A DNA stretch of 64,000 bases from Entamoeba invadens IP1 (taxonomy: Eukaryota > Evosea > Mastigamoebida > Endamoebidae). Below the pieces are notes generated by a model. It was not told the DNA's origin. It was given only the letters and a program-made list of their open reading frames with translations, and did not search any database. The DNA lies in NCBI RefSeq assembly GCF_000330505.1, contig NW_004440113.1, positions 334,177 to 398,176 of the forward strand, in the 5' to 3' direction. Both the position numbers and the translations under genes were made by a program. Of the stretch, positions 42,681-52,656 are shown one piece after another (position 1 is the first letter of the stretch; every line of letters begins with the position of its first letter).

Positions 42681-43445
42681 ATCCCGAAGATAGAAATGTC
42701 ATTGACTTTATAGAGGCCTTTAGATGGTTAAGTTATAATTCAGAAGTTCGACTTCATACTATTTACTATTAGTTTATTATAAGTAAATTTTTAAATCCAA
42801 TAGTACATGTTATATATGGTATTTGAATAGTTAAATAATGGTTGATTTTTCCCGATATTTCAAGTAGTTTGCTTTAATTATTAGAGGAATAATATTCTGT
42901 TAAATTCCACACTATAATTACAAAACCATACTTTATACTATACCAAACCATATTTCTGGTTTGTGTCCAGATAACAATACAAAACCCATACATTTTAAGG
43001 AAAAGACCGTTATAATACTATTCTACACCTTTTTTTCGTTAGAATTGCCCGAAATTTATTTGACGAAGTTGTTGGAAAGATCTAAACGACTAAATAAAAA
43101 CAGTAAAAAACAATTATAAAACACCCAAAAATCCCCTTGTTTTCTATAAAATGTTTTTTATTATAACAATAACACTTTTTAAAATAATGTTGTTTTAAAG
43201 TAAGAAAAAAATTGAAGTATAACTACGTACTATATATTATAATTTAATTTACCAGAAAATTAGTACCAAGTTTTCAAAAACAGTTTTTTTCATTTTACAA
43301 AAATGTGTCGATGAGAAATCGAATCATTCAAAAGATAATCATAACAATTAGACACATTCATGAATAGTTCACTTTAAATTAATTTAAACTTTAAATAATA
43401 CTACTACTTCGATCCACCACGATAGACAAATGACAACCCTTTCAA
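42681..43445. other. Intergenic, AT-rich
   Basis: About 765 bases. AT-rich throughout, with no coding frame outside the C-terminal exon of the downstream minus-strand gene. Confidence 0.55.
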
Positions 43446-45081
43446 TTATTGGACCGAGCACCCTGTATCTTCGTCCTCCTTGAAGTTAGCTGGAGTGAGT
43501 TTTGACGTCTCTGACATTTCCGATTGGTCAACACTCCCCAGCCTTTCTTTCGCAATCAATTCCTTTTCCACCATTGCCCTGTCCATCAATTGCAATACAA
43601 TGTGTTATTCATATATAAACTATAATATATATTATAATTTGTTATAATAATATAATATATATTATTGAATAGCTCTAAGAATAGTTATTAGAGACTCTTG
43701 ATGTCTATAGAACAAACAGATATTGCTTTTTAAACACCTTTTTTCTGATCATATTCACATAGTTTTTAAACGTCGTGATGAAGTTCTCCTTTTTCTCTTC
43801 TTCGAAGTTACAAAAGACGGGCCTTTTCCCTTCTGCAAAAGTCCCCAAGTAATTATTAACGGACATCGGAGAGACTTCTTTCTTCTCTGCATTCGAATTA
43901 AGGCCACAGATGAAGATGAACATCATATCCAAATTGCCTTTGTAACTCTCTTTCACCCATACCATCAAATGATTAAAGGAATCCGCATTAGTGTAATCAA
44001 AGAAGATGACACTGCCCAGCGCATTCACAAACGGCGAATATTGTAAACTTCTTTTATAGCTCAAATCATACCCAACAGCTCGGACCTTCAAAAACTTGTT
44101 ATCTATTTCGCGATATGCAGTCGCCAGATTGTCCAAATTTGGAACACTTTTATTGATGTTGTCAAACCCGTTGATCACACCAATTGCTATTCTTCTCGAC
44201 GCACCTTGAGTCACTTCATCCCCACAAAATACAAGTCTTAATGTGTACGTGAACCCTCGATCGATCTCTTGTGCTATTAACCGGCGATATGGGTCTTTCT
44301 CCATTTGTTTTCTTTGCGAGCTTTCAAGTTCGCTTTGAATCGGGATATACCCTTTCTTCGGCTTTTTGTATTGGCCCGACTCAAACAACTTCTTCTGCCA
44401 CATCAACTCCAAGACGTCATCGCGGAAGTTGATCTGTCGAATGGAACACACCATGTCATCGATAAAGGTGTCAAACTCCTTTTCCTTTCCAACACAATAA
44501 TTGAACGTTTGCATCTTCATCAAGTGTAAGATCGCCTTTTGTTCAGAAGTGATCTTCCCAAGATGTTCTTCGTCGGGGAAGATCCCAATAACATACGCAA
44601 AAACATTTTCTTTGTTACAGAAGCGCCGCGCCTCTGATAACCAGTTGTAGACATGTCGGAATGACATCTCATCGTCAAACTTATACACAAGAAAGACTCC
44701 ATGAACCCCACTGAAGGGAAAGTAACTCGTCGCTCGATTGATGTTATTGTCATACAACGTCATGGTGATGCGACCATCATACCCATCGATCCGGACATCT
44801 TTCGAACTCGTCCCAATCTCGCGCGGAAGTTCACCTTGATGGTTTGCGTAATACCCCCACATCAATCTCTTTCGCGCATCCAACGTACACGGATCACCAA
44901 CAAACACTATTTTAATATTGTAGAGAACATCTTTCTCGGCAAGAGGCGTTTTTAAGACGGAAATGCCGGGAGTCATATCGCGTTCGGTTAATGGGATGAT
45001 CGACTTCTTTTTCTTGTCTTTACTCTTCTTCTCTTTTTTTTCTTTCTCAATCTTCTTGTCTTTCCCTTTAGACGATTTCAT
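43446..45081 (-). CDS. Tandem Ras-like (pseudo)GTPase with CaaX tail, two exons
   Basis: A 498-residue protein, complement join(43446..43578, 43718..45081). The 139-nt intron starts GTTTGT and ends CAG, phase 2. After a Lys-rich N terminus (1-~30) come two Ras-fold copies: about 50-220 (Y-N-I-K-I-V-F-V-G-D, L-Y-D-N-N for DTAG, F-L-V-Y-K-F-D-D-E-M-S-F) and about 270-450 (Y-T-L-R-L-V-F-C-G-D, G-Y-D-L-S, V-I-F-F-D-Y-T-N-A-D-S-F). Neither keeps G-x-x-x-x-G-K-S/T, DxxG or NKxD, so GTP binding is doubtful. The second exon (44 codons) was found from splice signals. It ends C-S-V-Q, a farnesylation-type CaaX box, implying membrane anchoring. Likely a signalling scaffold; partners unknown. Confidence 0.72.
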
Positions 45082-45517
45082 TTCTTGATTTTAAGTTGTC
45101 ATTTTTTGGAGATCAAATCAATCGGTTTGAATGGGTCACTAAATGTGGTGAAAAAAGTCGGGCAATTCCGATTAAAGAGTCTCTTTTGAATGTTTAATTT
45201 ACTATAATTATTTATAATATTGTAATTCAATTATAATAATGTATTTATAAATTACTAATTATATAATCCCATATCATTTTCATTCATGTATAGTAAATAT
45301 TACTATAATTAATAGTAATTTAGCTCTAACATAGTACTAGAAGTGAAACAGAACTATTAATATAGCAATTAGTTTCAATAGTTTCATGTACTAAAACGCA
45401 TAATAAAATCAATTAACACAAGAAATACATCAAACTTCCATTTTCCGATTTATCGCGAAATTCATTCAAAAAAAAAACCCTACAAATAAGTAACAAAGAA
45501 CAAAGAAAAGCTTTTCC
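45082..45517. other. Divergent intergenic region
   Basis: About 435 bases between two divergently transcribed genes, so it probably holds both promoters. No gene seen. Confidence 0.6.
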
Positions 45518-46492
45518 ATGGAAACACTTCCTGGCCGAGTTTTTGCGATTGGTGACATTCATCTCAATCTTGGTCTTCAGCAAAAAATCCAGAAACGAAG
45601 TCCTGGGATAGAAAATGATCCCATTCGACGTAACGAATACAATTCTTTAACAAAAGAAATGACTATATGGGGTTCCGAGTGGAGTGGTCACATTGACATA
45701 GTACAACGACATTGGGATGCCAATGTCACTACAAACGACATAGTGATACTTGCTGGGGATATTTCATGGTCGAACAAAACGGATGAAGCGCGACCTGATC
45801 TAGAGTGGATATCTTCACGTCCTGGTATTAAAGTGTTAATTAAAGGCAATCATGATTATTGGTGGCCCAACACACAAAAGTCGATGAATGAACTTGAGGC
45901 CTTATATAACATTAATTTGGTGACTGCCGAACGGCCTTATTGTGATGAAAATGTTATTATCGGGGGAACTAAATTGGACGACTTCACGTGGAACGTCTGG
46001 GACCCTATCAATCCGTTCTCATTGCTACCAGAGAAGTTAATCGTCCGCTTCGATCAAGAGAGACAAGACAGAGAGAAGAAGAGAGTCCAAACCGCACTCG
46101 GGAAAATTGAAGAACTGCAAGCTAAGAAGAAGAGAAGAGAGATCTTCGTCACACACCACCCCCCTATCGGACAAAACGGAGAGGAAAGCGATGTCTCAAA
46201 AATGATCACTCAGAAGAATATCGAGTTCTGCGTCTTCGGACATATCCATACACTCGCTCGACTCTACGAAAGAGACACTGTGAAGAATATCGATGATGTT
46301 ATTCAGTTATTTAAAGGCGTCGATTGCGTGGTGGAGAATACTCGATTCCAATTGGTGGCTTCAGACGTACGGAAACACGTTTTGACACTCATCACTGAGT
46401 TCAAAATTAATGATTTGAAAAAAATCTCAAAAAGATTGAAAAAGAGAGAAAAACTCAGGAAACAACTTGTCGAAAAAGAAAAGGAAGAGTGA
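45518..46492 (+). CDS. Bacterial-type metallophosphoesterase
   Basis: Calcineurin-like phosphoesterase of 324 residues, intronless. The metal motifs are complete: G-D-I-H (about residue 13), G-D-I-S-W (about 82), G-N-H-D-Y-W-W (about 109), T-H-H-P-P (about 209) and F-G-H-I-H (about 236). The blocks P-G-I-K-V-L-I-K-G-N-H-D-Y-W-W and G-D-I-S-W closely match a bacterial predicted-phosphohydrolase group common in Firmicutes (COG1768 as I recall it), not a eukaryotic PP family. Lateral acquisition is therefore likely. A Lys/Arg/Glu-rich insert (~180-205) and a basic C-terminal helix (~300-324) are additions. Substrate unknown. Confidence 0.87.
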   Translation: METLPGRVFAIGDIHLNLGLQQKIQKRSPGIENDPIRRNEYNSLTKEMTIWGSEWSGHIDIVQRHWDANVTTNDIVILAGDISWSNKTDEARPDLEWISSRPGIKVLIKGNHDYWWPNTQKSMNELEALYNINLVTAERPYCDENVIIGGTKLDDFTWNVWDPINPFSLLPEKLIVRFDQERQDREKKRVQTALGKIEELQAKKKRREIFVTHHPPIGQNGEESDVSKMITQKNIEFCVFGHIHTLARLYERDTVKNIDDVIQLFKGVDCVVENTRFQLVASDVRKHVLTLITEFKINDLKKISKRLKKREKLRKQLVEKEKEE

Positions 46493-47440
46493 TTGATTGA
46501 GAGAAATGGAACGATTGATTGGTGTGACTAGTTTGAGGTTTTGTACTTTGAAAATGAAAAATGAAATATATAGTAATTGTTAATTAAAATAATTATTATT
46601 ATTTTATTCTTTAACACTTTCACAACCCAAAACTTTTTTAAGAAGAAAAATAAGTAAAAAGGAAATTTTCCAAATCATTTTGTATTATTTTTATTCCAAA
46701 ACCCCTTTCTAACCCAAACCGGCCAATAGTCACTTTTATTTTACTTAAAATAATTAACAAATGAGAACTCAATTACTTAAGATTGATCAAAAATAATCTT
46801 TTTGGACGAAATTTCATATCGCTTTATTGTGTTACAACATTAAAACAAAAAACGCAACATCATCAATACACTTTATAACAAACAATGTCAAATAGTCACA
46901 TTAATAAATATAACGACTTTAAAAACACCAATATTGTTATAATCAAATGACAATATTCTCTTTATAAAAAAACAACCAAATATATCAAACCATCATTGGA
47001 CCCCATCTTTCTTTTTTAAGCTTTGCTCTTGTTTAACACAAACAAACTCATTCATGTTTATTTGTGTGACTATAAAATATTCAATTCAAAATTGAGTTGA
47101 TAAAAAAATAAATAAAAAATTTCAAAAATTTGTTTTGTGTATGAAGGCAAAAAAAGGGTTTAGGTAAAAGAAAAAAATAAAAACTTATTATTATTACGTT
47201 TCTGTTTTGAACGTGTTAAAAAAGGTATCATTTTTATCCAAAGTTATCATTCTATCGAAATCGAAAGAATGGTGGAATGCGATGATATAAGAGAGAACAA
47301 AAAATACAGAACGCCACTCGAAAAAGAAGAGTAAAAATGGTGAGAAATTGAGTCTCGAAAATACACAATTAACAAGTAAAATAAATAGTGAATTACTCCA
47401 ATTAAATAAACCAGTCATATGAACAAGTATGTAAATTAAT
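46493..47440. other. Intergenic, AT-rich
   Basis: About 950 bases. A hydrophobic 74-codon minus-strand frame at 47194-47418 is the only notable open frame, and it looks like 3' UTR of the next gene. Nothing else supported. Confidence 0.5.
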
Positions 47441-47677
47441 TCATTGCTGGATTTGATTGATATCCAAGTTGTCAGCTGTCATTTTGAATGCGGAGTCTCT
47501 GTGTGGGTTGTGTTCGGGGATGTAGAAATACGCTGCGGGTGGAGACTCGAGTATTCGTTGTGTATTAGGTGGTGATGACGCCCACTCTGCGGAGTCGAAA
47601 AACTTTCGTTCATTTGCTTTCTTTGAAGTTACGCGAGTAAAGAGAGAGCCGTAGGACTTTTTCTCAGTCGAAGACAT
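47441..47677 (-). CDS. Small protein with endosulfine-like FDS motif
   Basis: A 78-residue intronless protein. Residues 15-32 (R-V-T-S-K-K-A-N-E-R-K-F-F-D-S-A-E-W) resemble the core of the endosulfine/ARPP19/Igo family (R-K-Y-F-D-S-G/A-D-Y), where the Ser is phosphorylated by Greatwall-type kinases to make a PP2A-B55 inhibitor. Ser29 would be that site. The rest is Pro/Ser/Asn-rich and hydrophilic, as expected for a disordered inhibitor, but the protein is shorter than usual (~110-130). The codon composition looks genuine. The endosulfine assignment is tentative, based on one motif. Confidence 0.5.
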   Translation of the reverse strand: MSSTEKKSYGSLFTRVTSKKANERKFFDSAEWASSPPNTQRILESPPAAYFYIPEHNPHRDSAFKMTADNLDINQIQQ

Positions 47678-49622
47678 TTGACTTCGAGTTTCAGAGTTTC
47701 AGTTTTTATAAGAAAATTACAGTAGTTTTTCAATTTTTGGAAGACAAAGAAAAAGATTATTAGAGAATAATTCGGGGATTTGTTACTATTTAAAATATGA
47801 GGAAATAATAACAATTTTTAAAGTAAAAAGTTAGCGGTCTTTTTCATGTATATTTCGGGAATATTGGCCATGAAACGAAACTCTTTTATAAGCTTTATTT
47901 GTCAATATTTAGAAGCGCTTTTTTTAAGAAACTTATTCATTTTTGGAGATTGGATTTGGTTTCGTTTTTATGAAGACAAAATGTGCTTTCAATATTATTC
48001 GTCTGATTTTGCCTCTTTTTTTTTATTGTTTTTTTCTTGGTTTAAAAATCGTTAGTTTTCGGGTTTTTTTCTTGAAAACAAAAATTTGTTTTTTCTTAAA
48101 AAAAAACGAGGAAAACGAAAAGAAAGAACAGTTTTGCTCTTTGTTTGTTTAATCGAAAAACAAACCTAGAACTTTTTTATGAATCTGAAAAGTAATAGTC
48201 AGATATTTAATTATTTCATTTAAAACAGCCTATTAATGACATTACAATACGGGGAAACAGCCAATGTTATTACCATAATTAATGTTTATGTAGTTACAAT
48301 GTTGAAAAATTCAACACTTTTGGTCCGTTTTTTTTCATTTAAATTATATAATAATTATATTATTTATTATATTATAAAATACAATTGATATTATTATAAT
48401 TCATTTTTTTATTATATACGTTTTCAAATGCAAATTTGGGAATGACTTTATCTTTAGTTATTGACTAAAAATAGATTATTTATTAATAATTTTTACAAAT
48501 ATCAAAAATATTACTACAAACATGTCAATAAATAAAAAAAATATTAGTATTTTTATAGTTTAATTAACCAAATCGAGTCCAGAGTTATTTACGAAAAGGA
48601 AATAGTCTTTCTAATTAATCTTAGAATTATTAAATAATAATATATAATGTTGATTATTTTTGATACCTAACCACAAAAATTTAACAAACTTATTATAATT
48701 AATATTATAAGAATGTTCAATTCTCTTATACTTATTATAACAAAAAAAAGTTAAGAGATTTCTGAAAAGGAAAAAAATTGGAGAGTGTTGTTTGTTTATG
48801 TTTTATTACGTTTTTTTGACCAAATCTTGTGTTTGAGTTTACCCTAAACACATTCTTGAAGTCATAAGCAATTCTTTTTGAAATACAGTAGAATTTTCGT
48901 TTTGTAAATAACAAACACTCCATTTTTCCAACATGTAATAACACAGATAAAAGTGAGAAAAACTATTTTTTTACAAAAAAACAGTTCTACACCTCAGTCA
49001 AAAAAGTAATTGTAGTTAATGTATAGTTTCTTACAAACATCATTAAAACTTTCGTCAAACCCCCATTATTTATTAATTTACTTTTTTAATTTCTTTATAA
49101 ATTACAGTTTAACAAAAAAGTGCGTTCTATAATAAAAATAATTATCTTATAATAAATTACTATTAACAAATAACAATTATTTTTAAGTTCATTTTCATTT
49201 TAAAATGCCATAGATTTTTAAAATAAATTGGTATAACTAGAAATTTGGTAAATGAACTTTCTTTAAACTGTTTTGTTCTTAAAAAAAATATCGTTTCAAT
49301 TTTAATTTTTTTACTATTGATAATTAAATATTTTAATAATTTATAGTATTATATTAATAATTGATAAACTAAAATATTTTCAATAATGCTGTTTTTAATA
49401 ACATATTAATTAAATAATAAGTTACCAAATAATTTTTTTTTCAATTTTTTGAAAAAAAAATGTAAAAAATAAAATAAAAAACAATTTTCAATCCAATAAC
49501 AATACAAAAAAAACAAAAAAATATATACTATTTTATAATTAAATATACAAGAGTTACTAAACACGCTCTTCTTTTGAACTTCCAAAAGAACTATAAAATC
49601 ACCTTTCATTGAGATTTGAAAT
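47678..49622. other. 1.9-kb AT-rich intergenic region
   Basis: No convincing gene. Short Phe-rich open frames (for example 47846-48152 plus, 48735-48944 minus) are what AT-rich DNA yields by chance. The region upstream of 47677 includes the promoter of the small minus-strand gene, and the right end includes that of Sec6. Confidence 0.6.
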
Positions 49623-51938
49623 ATGATTACATCTAATCTAGTGAAGAATTTAATGATGCTCCCAAAAAATGAGGAACGAAAATTGACAATGGAGGAACAA
49701 ACAGATATAAATGTGAATAAAATGATAGAAGCGATGTTTAATACAAAAGACTCGACCAAAACCATAAGTGATCACGAACGTGAAATTTTAGAAAAGTCGG
49801 AGTCTTTGGACGCTCGTTTGAAGACTTGTATACAAGAAGAACTTGAAGGATTTTCAACAGGACTTCAATTACTTGAAAAATCGCAAGAGAACTCGACTGA
49901 AATTGATCGTCTTGCAAACGAGATATCAGGGATATGCCAAGCGTGTGATGATCTCTTTCAGAACTACACGTTAGTCAAAGAGATCACCACCATCCGACGC
50001 AACTTAAAGGAAGTTATTGACACCGTGAGGTATTTAAAAACGTTGAAAGACAAAGTGAAAGAGATAGAAGAAGCTTTAAAAGACGAGAACAATTTACTTC
50101 GCGTCCATTCGATTGTGCGTACGTATGAAATGTTACGGCTCGCGATAGAAAAACAAATTCGAAAAAGATCGTTACTCTACGGACCCGATGTAGAACCGTA
50201 TTTCCAACAAATCACACAGATCAGACAATTCTTAATGCAAACTATTGAAGATATATTCACCCGTTTTGTCGAACACGCCAACAAGACCCCTGAGATATTA
50301 GTGAAAGTCGCAGTGATCACAGAAAGAGACCGGAGAGACAGAGAACAAATTAAACAACAAGCCAAAGGCGAAGGTGTTAAAGTACAAGAATTCGAATTGC
50401 AAGGAGAAAACTATGTTGAAAACATTAAGAACTATGTGAAGACCGCCGCGGAGCAAAGTATCAAAGAAAAATTCGAATTGACAGATAAACCGTGGGTGAA
50501 CACGGTGCCGACGATGAAATCATTACAACAACTCTTGGACGAAATTACTATTGCTTCTTTCGACGCAGCCCCTTGTTTCCCACCTGACTATTCTTTGAGA
50601 GACGTGTACTTGATAGAAACAACGGAGAAACTGAAAGAGAATTTCGAGAAATGGTGTCAGGCGGATCCATCGAAATTGGGAAACGATTTGATTTCTAACA
50701 CGACTATCATCTCACTCTTAAAATGGATTAACGACGACTTTGTGCCCACTATGGACAGAATTGGTGCAGACCATAAGAATTTGCCAGATTTACTTGTGGC
50801 AACCCGAGGAGGACAGTTACAGTACAAAGAACGAATTAAGGGGAAGATGTTTGACTGGGTCGAAAACATTGCAAAGTCGGATTATAAGCAAACACCTATG
50901 ACTATTAATAATCTCCTCTATACAACAGCGCCCGTCGATTTGTTTGGAATTGTTAAAGAACAAATTGATATTGCAAAGACGAGTAAAAGCTCTGATTTCA
51001 TATTTGAAGTTGTTAACGCACTTGTTCCCCCTCTTGAAATGTATTCAAACAATGTGATCAACCAACTCAGACTGTCAATGGAAAAGAAAAAGGAGAATGA
51101 AAAGAAGAAAGACAAGAGTGATTCTGAAGATGACAAAGAGAAGGAAGACGATGACGAGTTGCCTTTGGGGTATGTCATTTCGCTCATTAACAACTCGAAC
51201 GCGTGTATTGACAAGACGGAAACAATGGTCGAGGATGTTGGAGAGATAGTTGGTCACGAATTAGCATCTCGATTTGACTTTTCTACCGTTACATCTTCTT
51301 TTGAAAGAGTAATAGATGAGGCGTGTAGTTACTTAGTTGGTATTGTGGTGTCGGACTGTCAAGTGAAAATTGATGATTTATTCAATGACGAGTACTATGA
51401 TGGGGATGATTGCGTCGAGATGATCGCTGGATGTATCCAAGAATATGCAAGTGGCGATTTTGCACCAAATTTGTTATCGATCTACGTCGAGGATTTAGTC
51501 ACGAAAATATTGAACGAAGTGATCAATCGGTATATCCTTCAGTTGTGTACAAAGAAGCACAAGTTTTATAATAACGAGAAGAGAAAAACTGGCGAAAGGG
51601 TTGAAAAGGACAAATCCACTTTTGGAGAGTTTTTGAAGCAATTCATCGACGAGAAAAAGTTGGAGAAAATTTTGAACGTTCTCAGAGGCTTTTCAGAGTT
51701 ACTTAAAAACGAGAGAGATGGCGTATTCTCGGGATACAAAACCATTTTGCAAGACTATAAAGATTGCCCCGTTGAGGTCCCAAAATACATTGTCGGACAA
51801 CGAGAAGATTTTTCGGGAAGCGACAAAGATGAGGCTTATAAGACACTCGAGTCACAAGCAGCAGACGTGATGTTAGACCCAAAGATGAAACCAACTATCT
51901 TCAGAAATATCAGTCTACCGACTAAATTCGGGTTTTAA
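49623..51938 (+). CDS. SEC6: Exocyst complex subunit Sec6 (EXOC3)
   Basis: Exocyst subunit of 771 residues (human EXOC3 ~750), which tethers secretory vesicles at the plasma membrane. The N-terminal coiled region (Q-E-E-L-E-G-F-S-T-G-L-Q-L-L, about residue 75, then I-T-T-I-R-R-N-L-K-E-V) and the block V-A-V-I-T-E-R-D-R-R-D-R-E, equivalent to the R-I-V-E-R-E-E-x-x-D-R-E segment of Sec6, support the call. A Lys/Glu/Asp insert (~485-510) interrupts the helical C-terminal part. No intron. Alternative starts are Met11, Met12 and Met23. Functionally related to the Rab and p115 genes in this window, but not co-transcribed. Confidence 0.85.
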   Translation: MITSNLVKNLMMLPKNEERKLTMEEQTDINVNKMIEAMFNTKDSTKTISDHEREILEKSESLDARLKTCIQEELEGFSTGLQLLEKSQENSTEIDRLANEISGICQACDDLFQNYTLVKEITTIRRNLKEVIDTVRYLKTLKDKVKEIEEALKDENNLLRVHSIVRTYEMLRLAIEKQIRKRSLLYGPDVEPYFQQITQIRQFLMQTIEDIFTRFVEHANKTPEILVKVAVITERDRRDREQIKQQAKGEGVKVQEFELQGENYVENIKNYVKTAAEQSIKEKFELTDKPWVNTVPTMKSLQQLLDEITIASFDAAPCFPPDYSLRDVYLIETTEKLKENFEKWCQADPSKLGNDLISNTTIISLLKWINDDFVPTMDRIGADHKNLPDLLVATRGGQLQYKERIKGKMFDWVENIAKSDYKQTPMTINNLLYTTAPVDLFGIVKEQIDIAKTSKSSDFIFEVVNALVPPLEMYSNNVINQLRLSMEKKKENEKKKDKSDSEDDKEKEDDDELPLGYVISLINNSNACIDKTETMVEDVGEIVGHELASRFDFSTVTSSFERVIDEACSYLVGIVVSDCQVKIDDLFNDEYYDGDDCVEMIAGCIQEYASGDFAPNLLSIYVEDLVTKILNEVINRYILQLCTKKHKFYNNEKRKTGERVEKDKSTFGEFLKQFIDEKKLEKILNVLRGFSELLKNERDGVFSGYKTILQDYKDCPVEVPKYIVGQREDFSGSDKDEAYKTLESQAADVMLDPKMKPTIFRNISLPTKFGF

Positions 51939-52356
51939 TTGAAAGTCTTTTCTGTATTAGTTTGTATTGTTTTATTTATAGTTTGTTTATAATACATTAT
52001 TTTTTTTTTGAAACTTGTTTATTGAGACGCTAAATTAATAGTATATTAATTGTTTGATTATAATAATGATAAGCTAACTAAATTAACTAGAACGTTGTAA
52101 AAATCAATTATCATTCATTTGTTAAAAAAAATGTTGGTATATAAAACCATAAAAAATTATAAATATACTAAAGTTTAAAATATACAGAACAAATTTAAAA
52201 TACAAAATTAGAAAACTTCAACGTTAATGCCCGAGAAATGAGGAGATCAAAAAGTGTGGAAAGGGAACATTGAAATGTGGAGAAAATCGAGGAAAATAAG
52301 ATGATGAGAAGATCGAGATATTCGAATAAAAAGAAGAAAAAACTATAAAAGGCAGA
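51939..52356. other. Intergenic, AT-rich
   Basis: About 420 bases between Sec6 and the 98-residue gene; no gene seen. The last 120 bases are purine-rich and probably promoter/5' UTR. Confidence 0.6.
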
Positions 52357-52653
52357 ATGAGTGTACCAGAGTCCGAATGGGAGCAAGAGTTGTTTGACGA
52401 GCAATTTGACAAGGTCTTGAATATGTTCATGGACAGAATCAAACAAGATCCTGACTTCACCCTTGACGACTTACAACAATACTTAAACCTTGCGTACCAA
52501 AACCAAGACGATAACTGGATCGGAAACGGAAGAGTAATGGCAATCAAAAATAATGCACGTGTCATTGCCCTTGAGATGGTTATCAAGGAGTACAAAACAA
52601 TTATCGAAGAGGCGCAAGCTGAAGGCAAAGTGCCAGAGGGAATAAAATTGTAA
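52357..52653 (+). CDS. Small acidic protein of bacterial type, unknown
   Basis: A 98-residue, mostly helical acidic protein, intronless. The block L-x-x-Y-L-N-L-A-Y-x-N-Q-D-D-N-W-I-G-N-G-R-V, followed by A-x-x-x-A-L-E-M-V-I-K-E-Y, recalls small uncharacterised Firmicutes proteins with Y-x-N-Q-G-x-D-W-x-G-R-G-E and A-T-I-A-A-Y-E-x-x-I. I therefore suspect acquisition from bacteria. No catalytic residues, signal or membrane segment. Codon use matches the neighbours. The recollection of the bacterial family is from memory and unchecked. Confidence 0.65.
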   Translation: MSVPESEWEQELFDEQFDKVLNMFMDRIKQDPDFTLDDLQQYLNLAYQNQDDNWIGNGRVMAIKNNARVIALEMVIKEYKTIIEEAQAEGKVPEGIKL

Positions 52654-52656
52654 TAC

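Noticed and set aside
47194..47418. 74-codon hydrophobic minus-strand frame after the endosulfine-like gene
   Set aside because: It looks like a membrane peptide but sits 22 bases after that gene's stop on the same strand and fits a 3' UTR. No recognisable family.
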